A stretch of 37,488 bases of DNA from Omnitrophica WOR_2 bacterium RIFCSPHIGHO2_02_FULL_67_20 (GCA_001805695.1 MHGT01000032.1:1-37488); one strand, 5' to 3'; positions 6,453 through 14,529 are shown, counted from the stretch's first letter. The notes: generated by a model from the letters alone, not told the origin. Program-made: numbers and translations.

Positions 6453-8584
6453 ACACCTTTGCTTTTTCCGGGCTCTTAACCAGTTTAGCGAGTCTCGGTA
6501 TTGGCGCGTGGGTCTATTTCAGCAACCGAACCAATTGGCTTAATCAGCTATGGAGCATGTTCTGCATCACGGTCGCTATCTGGGGACTTGGAGGGTTGCA
6601 AATTGGCCTAGCTTCAAATTCAGAAACGGCGTTGCTTTGGTGGCGCATAACCTATGTTGCCGTGATCCTCATACCCTCAATTTTTTATCACTTTGTCATC
6701 GTGTTTCTTGGAATTCGGCGTCCCATTACAGTCATCCTCGGATACTTACTAAGTTCCGGATTTTTAATCACAGATGCGACCCCCTTACTTATTGCGAACG
6801 TAGACAAAATTTTTAAGAATCTCTACTACGTCACTAAGCCAGTAGGGGTCGCCTATCCTGCGTTTGTCTTATTTTTTATCGGCATGGTTGTCCTAAGCCA
6901 TGTCGAGCTATGGCGGTACATGGGGAGGACAGCTGGTAATAAGCGTCGGCTCCAAGTTAGATGGTTTTTTTTAGCAGGTATTGTTGGATACATTGGGGGT
7001 ATTTCTTGTTTCCTTCCCGTCTTCGGGTTCAAGCTATATCCATATGGCAACTTCACAGTTCCTTTATTTCCTATTTTCCTGAGCTATGCCATCTTTCGTT
7101 ATCAACTTATGGACATCGAAGTTATTATCAAGCGGACCCTGGTGTTTGCGGGGCTTGTGGGATCCGTGGTGGCGGTGGTGGCGTCGATGGCGTTCGTCAC
7201 GCAGGATCTGCTGGCGCGATTCGTGGCGACGCCCCGGTGGCTCTCGAACGTGCTGGCGGCGATGGTCATCGCCGGGGTGTATGGCCCGCTGCGCAACTGG
7301 CTGGTGAACGTGACGGACCGGTTCCTCTTCCAGAAGAAGTACGACTACAAGGAGCTGCTCAAGAAGTTCACCGACGACGTGATGGTCATCGTGGACTTGA
7401 AGCAGCTGCTCCAGACGACGGTGACGACGCTCTCCGATACGGTGAAGCTGGAGAGCTGCAGCCTGCTGCTGCTGAACAAGGACACGCAGACGTATGAGCT
7501 GGCCGCCTCGCGCGGGACGAACGGCCGCCGGCTGGCGCTGGACGAGCAGGAGCCGTTCATCCGGTTCTTCCGCGAGACCCATGAGCCCATTGGCCTGGAT
7601 GGCTCGCTGGGGCAGGTGCGTTTCCCGGAGGCGGTGACGGGGCGCCTCAAGGAGCTCAACGCGCGGCTGTGCCTGCCGCTCCATCTCCATGAGGACCTCA
7701 TCGGCGTCCTGTGCCTGGGCAAGAAGAAGTCGGACGAGGAGTTCACGAAGGACGACTTCGACATCCTCCTCCCCCTGGCCCGCACGCTGGCGATCGCGGT
7801 GAGCAACGCCCAGCTCTTCGACGAGCTGGCCAAGACGCAGGCCGAGGCGGCGCAGAGGGAGAAGCTGGCCGTCATCGGCACGCTCTCCGCCGGCATCAAC
7901 CACGAGATCTGCAATCCCCTCGGCATCATCAAGGCGCAGTGCGAGGCGTTCCTGATGGACCTGGAAGACGGCATCCTCATCGGCAAGTCGCCGAGCGACC
8001 TGCTCAACCGGACCTCCTCCATCCTGCAGGTGGCGCTCAAGCAGATCGACCGCGCGACCGCCATCACCCAGAAGCTCTCCAACTTCGCCAAGCCCATCAA
8101 GGACCCCTCGATCCAGCCGGTGTCGGTCGAACAGGAGGTGGGGGAGGTGCTCCTGCTGGTCGGCCACGACCTCACGCTGGAAAAGATCGCCTTCGAGCAG
8201 GAGATCCCGCCGGATCTGCCGTCCATCACCGTGGACCGCCGCCAGTTCCAGGAGGTGCTCTTCAACCTCATCCGCAACGCGGCGCAGGCCATCACGCCGC
8301 CGGGGACGATCCGGGTGAGCGCGCGCGCGCACGAGGACGGCCGGGTCCGCATCGAGATTGAGGACAGCGGCAGCGGCATTCCCCCCGACAAGCTGGGCAA
8401 GATCTACGACCCCTTCTTCACGACGAAGGAGCCAGGCAAGGGCACCGGCCTTGGGCTCTTCATCGTCCGCCAAATTGTGGAACGCAATCGAGGGCGGATC
8501 GCGGTGGAGAGCGCGGTGGGGAAGGGGACGGTATTTTTTCTCGACTTTCCGGTGGCACGAGAGGTTCCCGCCAAGGCGGGGTGA
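6449..8584 (+). CDS. Membrane sensor histidine kinase (7TM-type N-terminus, GAF, HisKA, HATPase), compositionally chimeric
   Basis: 711 residues from ATG 6449. Residues ~1-275 hold eight or so hydrophobic segments of the 7TM histidine-kinase N-terminal type, ending near FRYQLMDIEVIIKRTLV. Then comes a GAF domain (~300-460), an H-box with His485 in INHEICNPL, an N-box LFNLIRNAAQAI, DSGSGIPP and a GTGLGLFIV lid. The architecture resembles PrsK-like kinases linked to exopolysaccharide and protein-export systems, but that link is only a resemblance. Codons before about base 7135 are AT-richer and those after match the chromosome, so the gene looks like an in-frame fusion of two kinases at a conserved membrane-proximal motif. 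The receiver at 8681 is its nearest downstream partner. Confidence 0.9.
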   Translation: MNTFAFSGLLTSLASLGIGAWVYFSNRTNWLNQLWSMFCITVAIWGLGGLQIGLASNSETALLWWRITYVAVILIPSIFYHFVIVFLGIRRPITVILGYLLSSGFLITDATPLLIANVDKIFKNLYYVTKPVGVAYPAFVLFFIGMVVLSHVELWRYMGRTAGNKRRLQVRWFFLAGIVGYIGGISCFLPVFGFKLYPYGNFTVPLFPIFLSYAIFRYQLMDIEVIIKRTLVFAGLVGSVVAVVASMAFVTQDLLARFVATPRWLSNVLAAMVIAGVYGPLRNWLVNVTDRFLFQKKYDYKELLKKFTDDVMVIVDLKQLLQTTVTTLSDTVKLESCSLLLLNKDTQTYELAASRGTNGRRLALDEQEPFIRFFRETHEPIGLDGSLGQVRFPEAVTGRLKELNARLCLPLHLHEDLIGVLCLGKKKSDEEFTKDDFDILLPLARTLAIAVSNAQLFDELAKTQAEAAQREKLAVIGTLSAGINHEICNPLGIIKAQCEAFLMDLEDGILIGKSPSDLLNRTSSILQVALKQIDRATAITQKLSNFAKPIKDPSIQPVSVEQEVGEVLLLVGHDLTLEKIAFEQEIPPDLPSITVDRRQFQEVLFNLIRNAAQAITPPGTIRVSARAHEDGRVRIEIEDSGSGIPPDKLGKIYDPFFTTKEPGKGTGLGLFIVRQIVERNRGRIAVESAVGKGTVFFLDFPVAREVPAKAG

Positions 8585-8609
8585 GAGGAGCCCCATGAGT
8601 GTTTTGTCG

Positions 8610-8673
8610 GTTCGGAGTTCGGAGTTCGGAGTTCGGAGTATTTACCCCGAACCCTGATCCCCCAACCCCGAAC
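8610..8673. repeat. Inverted heptamer array, GTTCGGA / CCCGAAC
   Basis: Four consecutive GTTCGGA units (8610-8637), an 8-base spacer, then four units of the inverted word CCCGAAC with variants such as CCTGATC (8646-8673). Each arm is exactly 28 bases, so the arms can pair over their whole length. It lies between the kinase stop and the receiver start and contains no gene. The same unit recurs at 18945, 22957 and 24516. Confidence 0.85.
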
Positions 8674-8680
8674 GCACTCC

Positions 8681-9067
8681 ATGGATGCAGCAAGGCCAGT
8701 CTTGGTGGCGATTGACGACGAAGTCGAGTTCACCAAGGCGATCGAGTCGTTCTTCGGCGCGCGCGGCTACGACGTGCGCGTGGCGCTCACCGGTCCCTCG
8801 GGTCTCGCCCTGGTGGATGCGCACAAACCGCGGGTCGTGCTCGTGGACCTGAAGCTGCCCGGCATGGACGGGGACGAAGTCCTCCAGCGCATCCGGCGCG
8901 CGCATCCCCAGACGCGCGTCATCATCATCACCGCCTACAACGACGGCGGTGTGACGCGCGAGCGGCTGCTGCGCGCGGGCGCCTTCGCCCACTTCGACAA
9001 GCCGCTTTCCTCGCTGCGGGACCTGGCCGCGGCGGTCCAGCGCGCACTCGCAGCACCGGAGCCATGA
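8681..9067 (+). CDS. Single-domain response regulator (receiver only)
   Basis: A 128-residue CheY-like receiver: acidic pair Asp12/Asp13 in AIDDE, phospho-acceptor Asp56 in VDLKLPGMDG, TAYND and a conserved Lys in HFDKPLS. It has no output domain, so it probably acts as a phosphorelay intermediate or by binding a partner. It starts at ATG 8681, directly after the inverted heptamer array, and its stop overlaps the start of the next kinase (ATGA). Lying between two kinases, it may accept phosphate from either; that is inference from order only. Confidence 0.92.
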   Translation: MDAARPVLVAIDDEVEFTKAIESFFGARGYDVRVALTGPSGLALVDAHKPRVVLVDLKLPGMDGDEVLQRIRRAHPQTRVIIITAYNDGGVTRERLLRAGAFAHFDKPLSSLRDLAAAVQRALAAPEP

Positions 9068-10626
9068 GCGCCATGTCCGCCACCCTCCTCGAGCGGATCG
9101 TCTTCAAGCGGCTGGACCCTGCCAAGGTCGCCCTCTTCGTCGCGCTCTACGGCGTCGTCCTCGCCGTCCCGACGCTCCTCTTCACCCTCGGCTCGGCCTG
9201 GCTGCGCGGCCATTTCCCGAGTGTCTGGTGGATGATCCCGCTCGCCTTCTTCGGCCTGCTCGCCCTGCTGGCCCCGCTGGCCTACTTCGCCCTCCTGCGC
9301 CGGATGGAGTGGGCGCTCATCCGGGACCAGCGACGCTACCACCACACGCTGATCGGCGCCTCGAGCGGGATGATCCGCATCAAGGAGATCCAGCGGCTCT
9401 GCCGGCTCATCACCCACACCGTCAACCGCACCGTCGGGCTGACCAACACGGCGCTCTTCCTCTACGAGCCGAAGGAGCAGCGCTACGTCCTGCAGGCGGT
9501 GCGGTACCAGTCGCACCTGCCGCCGGAGCTCTCGGTGGACCAGGCCGACCCGCTGGTGCGGCGGCTCGAGGCCAAGAAGGATTTGCTGGTGGTGGACGAG
9601 CTGCGCGAGGCATCGGAGGCGGAGCTGCGGCGCGGGGAGGGCCGGGACCGGACCGCCGAGCAGGTGTACGGCTGGATGCGCCGCGTCGAGGCGCGGCTCA
9701 TCGTGCCGAGCTTCTCGAACGAGCGGCTGCTGGGCTTCCTCGCGCTGGGCGAGAAGCGCAGCCGCGAACCCTTCACGACGGACGATTTGGCCATCTTCTC
9801 CGGACTCGCCAACCAGGCGGCCCTGGCGCTTGAGAACGCCATGTTCTTCGAGGAGCTGCGCGCGAACGAGGTGTTGATCATCCAGTCGGAGAAGCTTGCC
9901 AGCCTCGGCCAGCTGGCCTCCGGCATGGCGCACGAGATCCACAACCCGCTGACCATCATCTCCGGCGAGTCGCAGCTCTACCTGGAGCGCTTCCGGGGCC
10001 AGGACGCGCAGGTGGACAAGCTGCTCCTGAGCATCATCGAGGAGTGCAAGCGGGCGGCCGACATCACCCGCCGCATCCTGCGCTTCGCCAAGCCCGCGCC
10101 CCCGGACGTCAACGCGGTGGACCTGAAGGCGACGGTGGAGGAGAGCCTGACGCTGGCCGGCTACCAGGTGCGGCTGGAGCGGGTGCAGTGCGTGGTCAAC
10201 ATGCCGGACCAGCTCCCCAAGGTGCGCAGCAACCAGAACCAGCTCCAGGAGGTCCTGCTGAACCTCATCCTCAACGCCTGCCAGGCGATGGGGGAGAAGG
10301 GCGGGCGGCTCGCGCTCTCGGCCCACCCGAACGGCTCTTCCGTCGTCCTCAAGGTGGAGGACAACGGCCCCGGCATTCCGGCCACCGCCCTCCGGAAGGT
10401 GTTCGACCCCTTCTACACGACGAAGGAGACGGGGACCGGGCTGGGCCTTTTCGTGACCCAGCGCATCATCCAGTCGCACGGCGGCACGATCGAGCTGGAG
10501 TCCGTCGAGGGCAAAGGGACTTGCTTCACGGTCCGTCTGCCGGTCTGGGAGGAGGGTGCGGCCACCGTGGCCCAGCCGGCGGCGGGCTCGGCCGAGGCGC
10601 CGGAGCCAGGAGGGGGCCCCGGATGA
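9064..10626 (+). CDS. Membrane sensor histidine kinase (2 TM, GAF, HisKA, HATPase)
   Basis: 520 residues from ATG 9064. Two hydrophobic segments (about residues 22-45 and 54-78) are followed by a short coiled linker, a GAF domain (~105-270) and the kinase core. The core has His290 in MAHEIHNPL, an N-box LLNLILNACQAM, DNGPGIPA and a GTGLGLFVTQ lid. It is clearly paralogous to the truncated kinase at the left end: the linker residues and GAF start align closely. It is coupled to the receiver gene by a 4-base overlap and followed by the HD-GYP regulator about 100 bases on. The tail after residue ~500 is low-complexity Ala/Pro/Gly. Confidence 0.94.
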   Translation: MSAMSATLLERIVFKRLDPAKVALFVALYGVVLAVPTLLFTLGSAWLRGHFPSVWWMIPLAFFGLLALLAPLAYFALLRRMEWALIRDQRRYHHTLIGASSGMIRIKEIQRLCRLITHTVNRTVGLTNTALFLYEPKEQRYVLQAVRYQSHLPPELSVDQADPLVRRLEAKKDLLVVDELREASEAELRRGEGRDRTAEQVYGWMRRVEARLIVPSFSNERLLGFLALGEKRSREPFTTDDLAIFSGLANQAALALENAMFFEELRANEVLIIQSEKLASLGQLASGMAHEIHNPLTIISGESQLYLERFRGQDAQVDKLLLSIIEECKRAADITRRILRFAKPAPPDVNAVDLKATVEESLTLAGYQVRLERVQCVVNMPDQLPKVRSNQNQLQEVLLNLILNACQAMGEKGGRLALSAHPNGSSVVLKVEDNGPGIPATALRKVFDPFYTTKETGTGLGLFVTQRIIQSHGGTIELESVEGKGTCFTVRLPVWEEGAATVAQPAAGSAEAPEPGGGPG

Positions 10627-10634
10627 TAATGAGG

Positions 10635-10669
10635 TATAATACACGCTGCAGCAAGCTGTTATGGCTTGC
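10635..10669 (+). promoter_or_regulatory. Possible -10 box and leader hairpin before the HD-GYP gene
   Basis: A perfect TATAAT at 10635-10640 lies just after the kinase stop, and GCAAGC at 10651-10656 pairs with GCTTGC at 10664-10669. No convincing -35 box is present at the right distance, so this could be an activator-dependent promoter or chance. The interval 10627-10727 otherwise shows nothing. Confidence 0.3.
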
Positions 10670-10727
10670 CAAGCAGGGGCTGGCTCAGGTATGGTTGTAG
10701 TGTGAGGCCCGGATATTCCCAGCACGC

Positions 10728-11822
10728 ATGGTAAAACTCCTCGTTGCTGACGACGAGCAGAAAATCTGCCGGCTGTTGGAGTCGTTTTTTGCCGAGCGGG
10801 GCTACCGCGTCCTGCTTGCGCATGACGGCCCCTCGGCCCTCTCCTGCATCCGTCAGGAGCGCCCCCACCTGGTGTTCCTCGACCTCCACATGCCCGGCCT
10901 CGACGGCCTGGACATCCTCAAGGAGACCCGGGCGTTCGACGAGACCATCAAGATCATCGTCATCACGGCGGTCGAAGATGCCGAGGTCATCGAGCAGGTC
11001 AAGCTGCTCGGGGCGGCCGACTACGTGATCAAGCCGTTTAGCCTGGAGTATCTGCAGGAGGAGGTGCTGGCGAAGGTCAGCACCTCGCTCTATGAGGACC
11101 TGCGCTCGGCCAACCAGGAGTTGAAGCGGTCGCTCGAGGAAATGCGCCAGGTGACGCGCGGCATCGTCGGGGCGTTTTCGCTCGTCATCTCGAAGATCGA
11201 CCCGCATTACACCCACGAGCACGTTTCCCGCAGCGTAGAGTACGCGAGCAAGATCATCGCCCGGCTGCGGCAGGAGGGGATGAGCTTCGACGGCATACCG
11301 GATGAGCTGCTCCTCGCGGGCATCCTCCTCCACGATGTCGGCAAGATCTTCACGCCCAAGGAGATCCTCTTCAAGCCCGGGCCGCTGTCCGACGAGGAGT
11401 GGCGGATCATGCGCCGCCATCCGGTCGACGGGGCCGAGATCCTGGAGCAGATCACCGGCCTGCAGGAGATGTCCAAGATCGTCCGCTACCACCAGGAGGC
11501 CTACAACGGCTCCGGCTATCCGGAGGGGCTTAAGGGCGAGGAGATCCCCATCGGGGCGCGCATCGCCACCGCGGTGGACGCCTTCGACGCGATGATCACC
11601 GACCGGCCCTACCGGAAGGGCATGCCCATCGAGAAGGCGATCGAGGAGCTCAGGCGCAACCGGGGCATCCAGTTCGACCCGCAGGTGGTGGACGTCATCG
11701 TCAGCCTCTCCGAGGAGGGCACCCTCAAGCCGGCTCACCTGCCCGACTCCAGCCACAGCATCGGCAGCAACGGGGCGGCGTCCGCCCGGCCGGACGGCAC
11801 GAACCACCACCCGCGCGCCTGA
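10728..11822 (+). CDS. Response regulator with HD-GYP c-di-GMP phosphodiesterase domain
   Basis: 364 residues. An N-terminal receiver (1-120) has DDE at 8-10 and phospho-acceptor Asp52 in LDLHMPGLDG. A linker helix leads into an HD-GYP domain (~145-340) with the HD pair His202/Asp203 in LLHDVGK, RRHPVDGAEIL, YHQEAYNGSGYP and ARIATAVDAFDAM. The family hydrolyses c-di-GMP to pGpG/GMP, with activity set by receiver phosphorylation. The kinase ending at 10626 is the obvious partner. Its product would lower the ligand of the PilZ protein at 4000 and of the MshEN-type domain in GspE; that functional link is inference. No Shine-Dalgarno is evident. Confidence 0.95.
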   Translation: MVKLLVADDEQKICRLLESFFAERGYRVLLAHDGPSALSCIRQERPHLVFLDLHMPGLDGLDILKETRAFDETIKIIVITAVEDAEVIEQVKLLGAADYVIKPFSLEYLQEEVLAKVSTSLYEDLRSANQELKRSLEEMRQVTRGIVGAFSLVISKIDPHYTHEHVSRSVEYASKIIARLRQEGMSFDGIPDELLLAGILLHDVGKIFTPKEILFKPGPLSDEEWRIMRRHPVDGAEILEQITGLQEMSKIVRYHQEAYNGSGYPEGLKGEEIPIGARIATAVDAFDAMITDRPYRKGMPIEKAIEELRRNRGIQFDPQVVDVIVSLSEEGTLKPAHLPDSSHSIGSNGAASARPDGTNHHPRA

Positions 11823-11889
11823 GCCGTTCACCGCGGCGGCTTCGCCATACCGCTTTCTCTCCTGTTTCTCCTGGTCTGGTCGCCCCCAA

Positions 11890-11924
11890 CCCGCTTCCCC
11901 GGTAAACGTTACCCGGGGAGCGGG
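11890..11924. terminator. GC-rich hairpin, probable terminator of the signalling operon
   Basis: CCCGCTTCCCCGGTAA pairs with TTACCCGGGGAGCGGG around an ACG loop, with single-base bulges. It lies between the HD-GYP stop (11822) and the fabG promoter. There is no following T tract, so it may be an imperfect terminator or a boundary structure. The remainder of 11823-11939 shows nothing else. Confidence 0.5.
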
Positions 11925-11939
11925 TAGTGCGTTTCCTGC

Positions 11940-11968
11940 TTGTGCTGTCGGGGCCGGCCGCCTATAAT
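11940..11968 (+). promoter_or_regulatory. fabG promoter, predicted leaderless
   Basis: TTGTGC at 11940-11945, 17 bases, then perfect TATAAT at 11963-11968. Only seven bases separate the -10 box from the fabG ATG at 11976, so transcription should begin at or within a base or two of the start codon. No Shine-Dalgarno is possible. Confidence 0.65.
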
Positions 11969-11975
11969 TGCGCGC

Positions 11976-12722
11976 ATGGCATCATCGCTGACAGGCCAGG
12001 TCGCCATCGTGACCGGGGGGGCTAGGGGCATCGGCCGCGAGATCGCGCTCGTCCTGGCCCGGGACGGCGTGGACGTCGCCCTCTTCGACGTGAACCCCCA
12101 GCAGCTCGAGCAGACCGTCGCGGAACTGCGCGCGATGGGCCGCCGCGCCGAGGGGCTGACCGTGGACGTCACCGACGGAAAACAGGTCGACGAGGGCATG
12201 GCAAAAGTGCTTGACAAGCTAGGGAGAATCGATATACTCATCAACAACGCGGGCATCACCAAGGACGGGTTGCTCGTCCGCATGGATGATGCCCAGTGGG
12301 ATCGGGTGCTCACCGTCAACCTGACGGGCACCTTTCTGTGCACCCGCGCAGCGGCCAAGCACATGCTGAAGCAGCGGCGCGGGCGGATCGTCAGCATCGC
12401 GTCGATCGTTGGGATCATTGGAAATCCAGGGCAGGCGAACTACGCCGCATCGAAGGCGGGCATCATCGGGCTGACCAAGGCGGTCGCCAAGGAGCTCGCC
12501 AGCCGCGGGATCACCTGCAACGCCGTGGCACCCGGCTTCATCAAGACCGAGATGACCGAAGCGCTGCCTGAGCCGGCGAAGCAGCGGCTCATGGAGGCGA
12601 TCCCGATGGGCACGCTCGGCGAGCCGAGCGATGTGGCGCAGGCCGTGCGATTTCTCGTCAGCGACGCCGCGCGGTACGTCACCGGCCACGTGCTGGTGGT
12701 GGACGGCGGCCTCGCGATGTAA
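11976..12722 (+). CDS. fabG: 3-oxoacyl-ACP reductase
   Basis: NADPH-dependent reduction of 3-oxoacyl-ACP in fatty-acid elongation. 248 residues from ATG 11976; the frame is open 36 bases further up but the homology and promoter place the start here. The Rossmann motif TGGARGIG is at 13-20, NNAGIT follows the fourth strand, and the catalytic Tyr156/Lys160 are in YAASK. The conserved C-terminus YVTGHVLVVDGGLAM matches FabG. acpP follows after 24 bases, with fabF after a hairpin, so it heads a fatty-acid cluster. Confidence 0.95.
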   Translation: MASSLTGQVAIVTGGARGIGREIALVLARDGVDVALFDVNPQQLEQTVAELRAMGRRAEGLTVDVTDGKQVDEGMAKVLDKLGRIDILINNAGITKDGLLVRMDDAQWDRVLTVNLTGTFLCTRAAAKHMLKQRRGRIVSIASIVGIIGNPGQANYAASKAGIIGLTKAVAKELASRGITCNAVAPGFIKTEMTEALPEPAKQRLMEAIPMGTLGEPSDVAQAVRFLVSDAARYVTGHVLVVDGGLAM

Positions 12723-12746
12723 GGGCGGAAACCAGGGGAGGGATGG

Positions 12747-12995
12747 ATGGCGGAGGCTGTGGCGGATCGGGTTCGGGCGATCATTGCTGAGCAGCTTGGC
12801 GTCAAGCTGGAAGAAGTGACCGATGCGGCCTCGTTCATCGAAGACCTGGGTGCGGACTCGCTCGACACCGTCGAGCTGGTCATGGCGCTCGAGGAGGAGT
12901 TCGGGATCGAGATTCCCGATGAGGATGCCGAGAAGATGAGCTCGGTCGGCGACGCCATCAAATACATCGAGTCGAAGACTGCCGGCGCGAAATAG
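12747..12995 (+). CDS. acpP: Acyl carrier protein
   Basis: 82 residues, strongly acidic and helical. Carries the growing acyl chain on 4'-phosphopantetheine attached to Ser38 in the motif LGADSLDTVELVMALEEEF. A GGGGAGGG sequence at 12735-12742 is the ribosome-binding site for ATG 12747; an ATG four bases earlier is out of frame. It lies between fabG and fabF as in many bacteria and should be transcribed with fabG. Confidence 0.97.
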   Translation: MAEAVADRVRAIIAEQLGVKLEEVTDAASFIEDLGADSLDTVELVMALEEEFGIEIPDEDAEKMSSVGDAIKYIESKTAGAK

Positions 12996-13025
12996 CCTTC
13001 CGCACAAGTTGAGTGTGGCAACAGG

Positions 13026-13058
13026 ACGTCCCGCTTTGGCGGGACGTTCGTGTTTGTG
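13026..13058 (+). terminator. Hairpin after acpP, probable terminator or attenuator
   Basis: A perfect 9-bp stem, ACGTCCCGC (13026-13034) with GCGGGACGT (13039-13047), loop TTTG, followed by the T-rich TCGTGTTTGTG. It would reduce read-through from acpP into fabF. The T tract is interrupted, so termination may be partial. Confidence 0.6.
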
Positions 13059-13108
13059 AAGATGATAAAGCAGATTGAAGAGCTGATTACACAGATAGGA
13101 CGTCATAG

Positions 13109-14347
13109 ATGAGGCGGGTTGTGGTGACAGGATTGGGTGCCGTGACGCCGGTGGGGAACGACGTCCCCGCCATGTGGGCGGCGCTCCTGGCCGGCAAAAG
13201 CGGTGTCGGCCCGATTCAGAGCTTCGACGCCTCCGCCTTCGAGTCCCGCATCGCCGCTGAGGTCAAGGGCTTCGACCCCGCGTCGTACATCAGCCCGAAG
13301 GAGATCAGGCGCACCGAGCGGTTCACGCAGCTGGCCATCGCGGCGGCAACGCAGGCGGTCCGGCAATCCGGCGTCAGCATCGAGCGCGAGGACCCGTTCC
13401 GCTGCGGCGTCATCATCGGCTCCGGGATGGGGAGCATGCACCTCATCGAGGAGCAGCACAGCGTCTACCTGGCCAAGGGGCCGAAGAAGCTCACCCCCTT
13501 CATGATCCCGATGCTCATCTGCAACATGGCGCCGGGCCACGTCGCCATGAACCTCGGTTTCAAGGGCCCCAACTTCTGCACGACGACCGCCTGCGCCTCC
13601 GGCGCCCACGGAGTGGGCGAGGCGTTCCGCATCATCCAGCGGGGGGCGGCCGACGTGATGCTCGGCGGCGGCACGGAGAGCTGTGTGAGCCCGATGGCGG
13701 TGGGCGGCTTCTGCGCGCTCATGGCGCTCTCCCGCCGCAACGGCGAGCCCGCCACAGCCAGCCGTCCCTTCGATCGGGAGCGCGACGGCTTCGTCATCGG
13801 CGAGGGCGCCGGCGTCCTGGTCCTGGAAGAGCTGGAGCACGCGAAGAAGCGCGGGGCCGCGATCCTCGCCGAGATGGCGGGCTACGGGCTCACCGCGGAC
13901 GCCTACCATATGACCGCACCCGACCCGGAGGGAACCGGGGCCGCCAAGGCGATGGCGCTGGCGCTGGAAGATGCCCGGATGCGGCCCGAGGACGTCACCT
14001 ACCTCAACGCCCACGGCACCTCGACCGAGCTCAACGACAAGATTGAAACGCTGGCGATCAAGAAGACCTTCGGCCCGGCCGCCAAGACGGTGGCGGTTTC
14101 TTCCACGAAATCCATGACCGGCCACCTGATCGGCGCCGCGGGCGGTGTGGAGGCGGTCATCTCGGTCCTCGCCATCACCGACGGCGTCATGCCCCCCACC
14201 ATCAACTACGAGCACCCGGACCCCGAGTGCGACCTCGACTACGTCCCCAATCACGCCCGGCGCGCCGCGGTCAAGGCGGTGCTCTCGAACTCGCTGGGGT
14301 TTGGGGGACATAACGCGACGGTGATTTTTAGGAAGTTTCACGGCTGA
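13109..14347 (+). CDS. fabF: 3-oxoacyl-ACP synthase II (KAS II), second copy
   Basis: 412 residues. Elongating ketoacyl synthase with Cys162 in TTTACASGA, His302 in NAHGTSTELND and His339 in MTGHLIGAAGG; the C-terminal GFGGHNATVIF motif is complete. It is the canonical FabF by context, beside fabG and acpP. It differs from the copy at 1622 throughout, although the two share the ...ECDLDYVPN segment. Downstream, past a cloverleaf repeat, a second FabF-like tail is found in another frame (14434-14475), suggesting that the 3' end was exchanged or duplicated. No strong ribosome-binding site is evident. Confidence 0.95.
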   Translation: MRRVVVTGLGAVTPVGNDVPAMWAALLAGKSGVGPIQSFDASAFESRIAAEVKGFDPASYISPKEIRRTERFTQLAIAAATQAVRQSGVSIEREDPFRCGVIIGSGMGSMHLIEEQHSVYLAKGPKKLTPFMIPMLICNMAPGHVAMNLGFKGPNFCTTTACASGAHGVGEAFRIIQRGAADVMLGGGTESCVSPMAVGGFCALMALSRRNGEPATASRPFDRERDGFVIGEGAGVLVLEELEHAKKRGAAILAEMAGYGLTADAYHMTAPDPEGTGAAKAMALALEDARMRPEDVTYLNAHGTSTELNDKIETLAIKKTFGPAAKTVAVSSTKSMTGHLIGAAGGVEAVISVLAITDGVMPPTINYEHPDPECDLDYVPNHARRAAVKAVLSNSLGFGGHNATVIFRKFHG

Positions 14348-14357
14348 TCGGCGGCCA

Positions 14358-14435
14358 TCCCACCACCTATCGGTTCGCCAACGGCGAGCCGCAACGCGGC
14401 TGGTCGCTATTCAGCGACTCCGATAGGTGGTGGGA
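14358..14435. repeat. Cloverleaf element, copy 1 (CCCACCACCT termini)
   Basis: Perfect 16-base terminal inverted repeats, TCCCACCACCTATCGG (14358-14373) and its complement (14420-14435), enclose three small perfect hairpins: TCGCC-AAC-GGCGA (14375-14387), GCCGC-AAC-GCGGC (14388-14400) and TCGCT-ATTC-AGCGA (14404-14417). The whole 78 bases fold as a four-way junction with almost no unpaired bases. A second copy with the same TCCCACCACCT ends, in the opposite orientation, lies at 22016-22127. It encodes nothing and is probably a non-autonomous mobile repeat of REP or MITE style. Confidence 0.85.
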
Positions 14436-14475
14436 CCATAACGCCACCGTGCTCTTCAAAGCCTTCCGCGGCTGA
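14434..14475 (+). pseudogene. Detached fabF 3'-end remnant
   Basis: Reading from GAC 14434 gives D followed by HNATVLFKAFRG and a stop. The end of the intact fabF upstream reads HNATVIFRKFHG and a stop: 8 of 12 residues are identical and the rest mostly conservative. The remnant is in a different frame from fabF and has no start codon. It begins inside the right terminus of the cloverleaf element, as if the element separates an old fabF tail from the present one. Confidence 0.7.
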
Positions 14476-14529
14476 TTCCTCCTCCCCCGTCCCTTGTGGC
14501 GGCTCTCCCGGATGTGGTAAGGTAGAGCC

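Larger units (their letters stand above)
3930..7135. other. Low-GC mosaic segment with both edges inside genes
   Basis: Sampled 60-base rows inside this stretch count 42-52% G+C (rows beginning 4021, 5401, 6661), against 67% in the row beginning 7261 just outside. Codon third positions change with it. The left edge falls in the last codons of the response regulator. The right edge falls inside the membrane kinase, near the codons for MDIEVIIKRTLVFAG. The segment holds the PilZ-methyltransferase, the short-chain reductase and the membrane half of the kinase. No transposase, integrase or flanking repeat is visible, so homologous replacement of a segment from a related operon is the simplest reading. 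A metagenome assembly join is the alternative. Confidence 0.8.

Noticed and set aside
3930..7135. Low-GC segment as a prophage or transposon
   Set aside because: No integrase, transposase, phage gene or flanking direct repeat is visible, and its edges are inside continuous frames.
14434..14475. Small independent gene after fabF
   Set aside because: It has no start codon or ribosome-binding site and simply repeats the FabF C-terminus.
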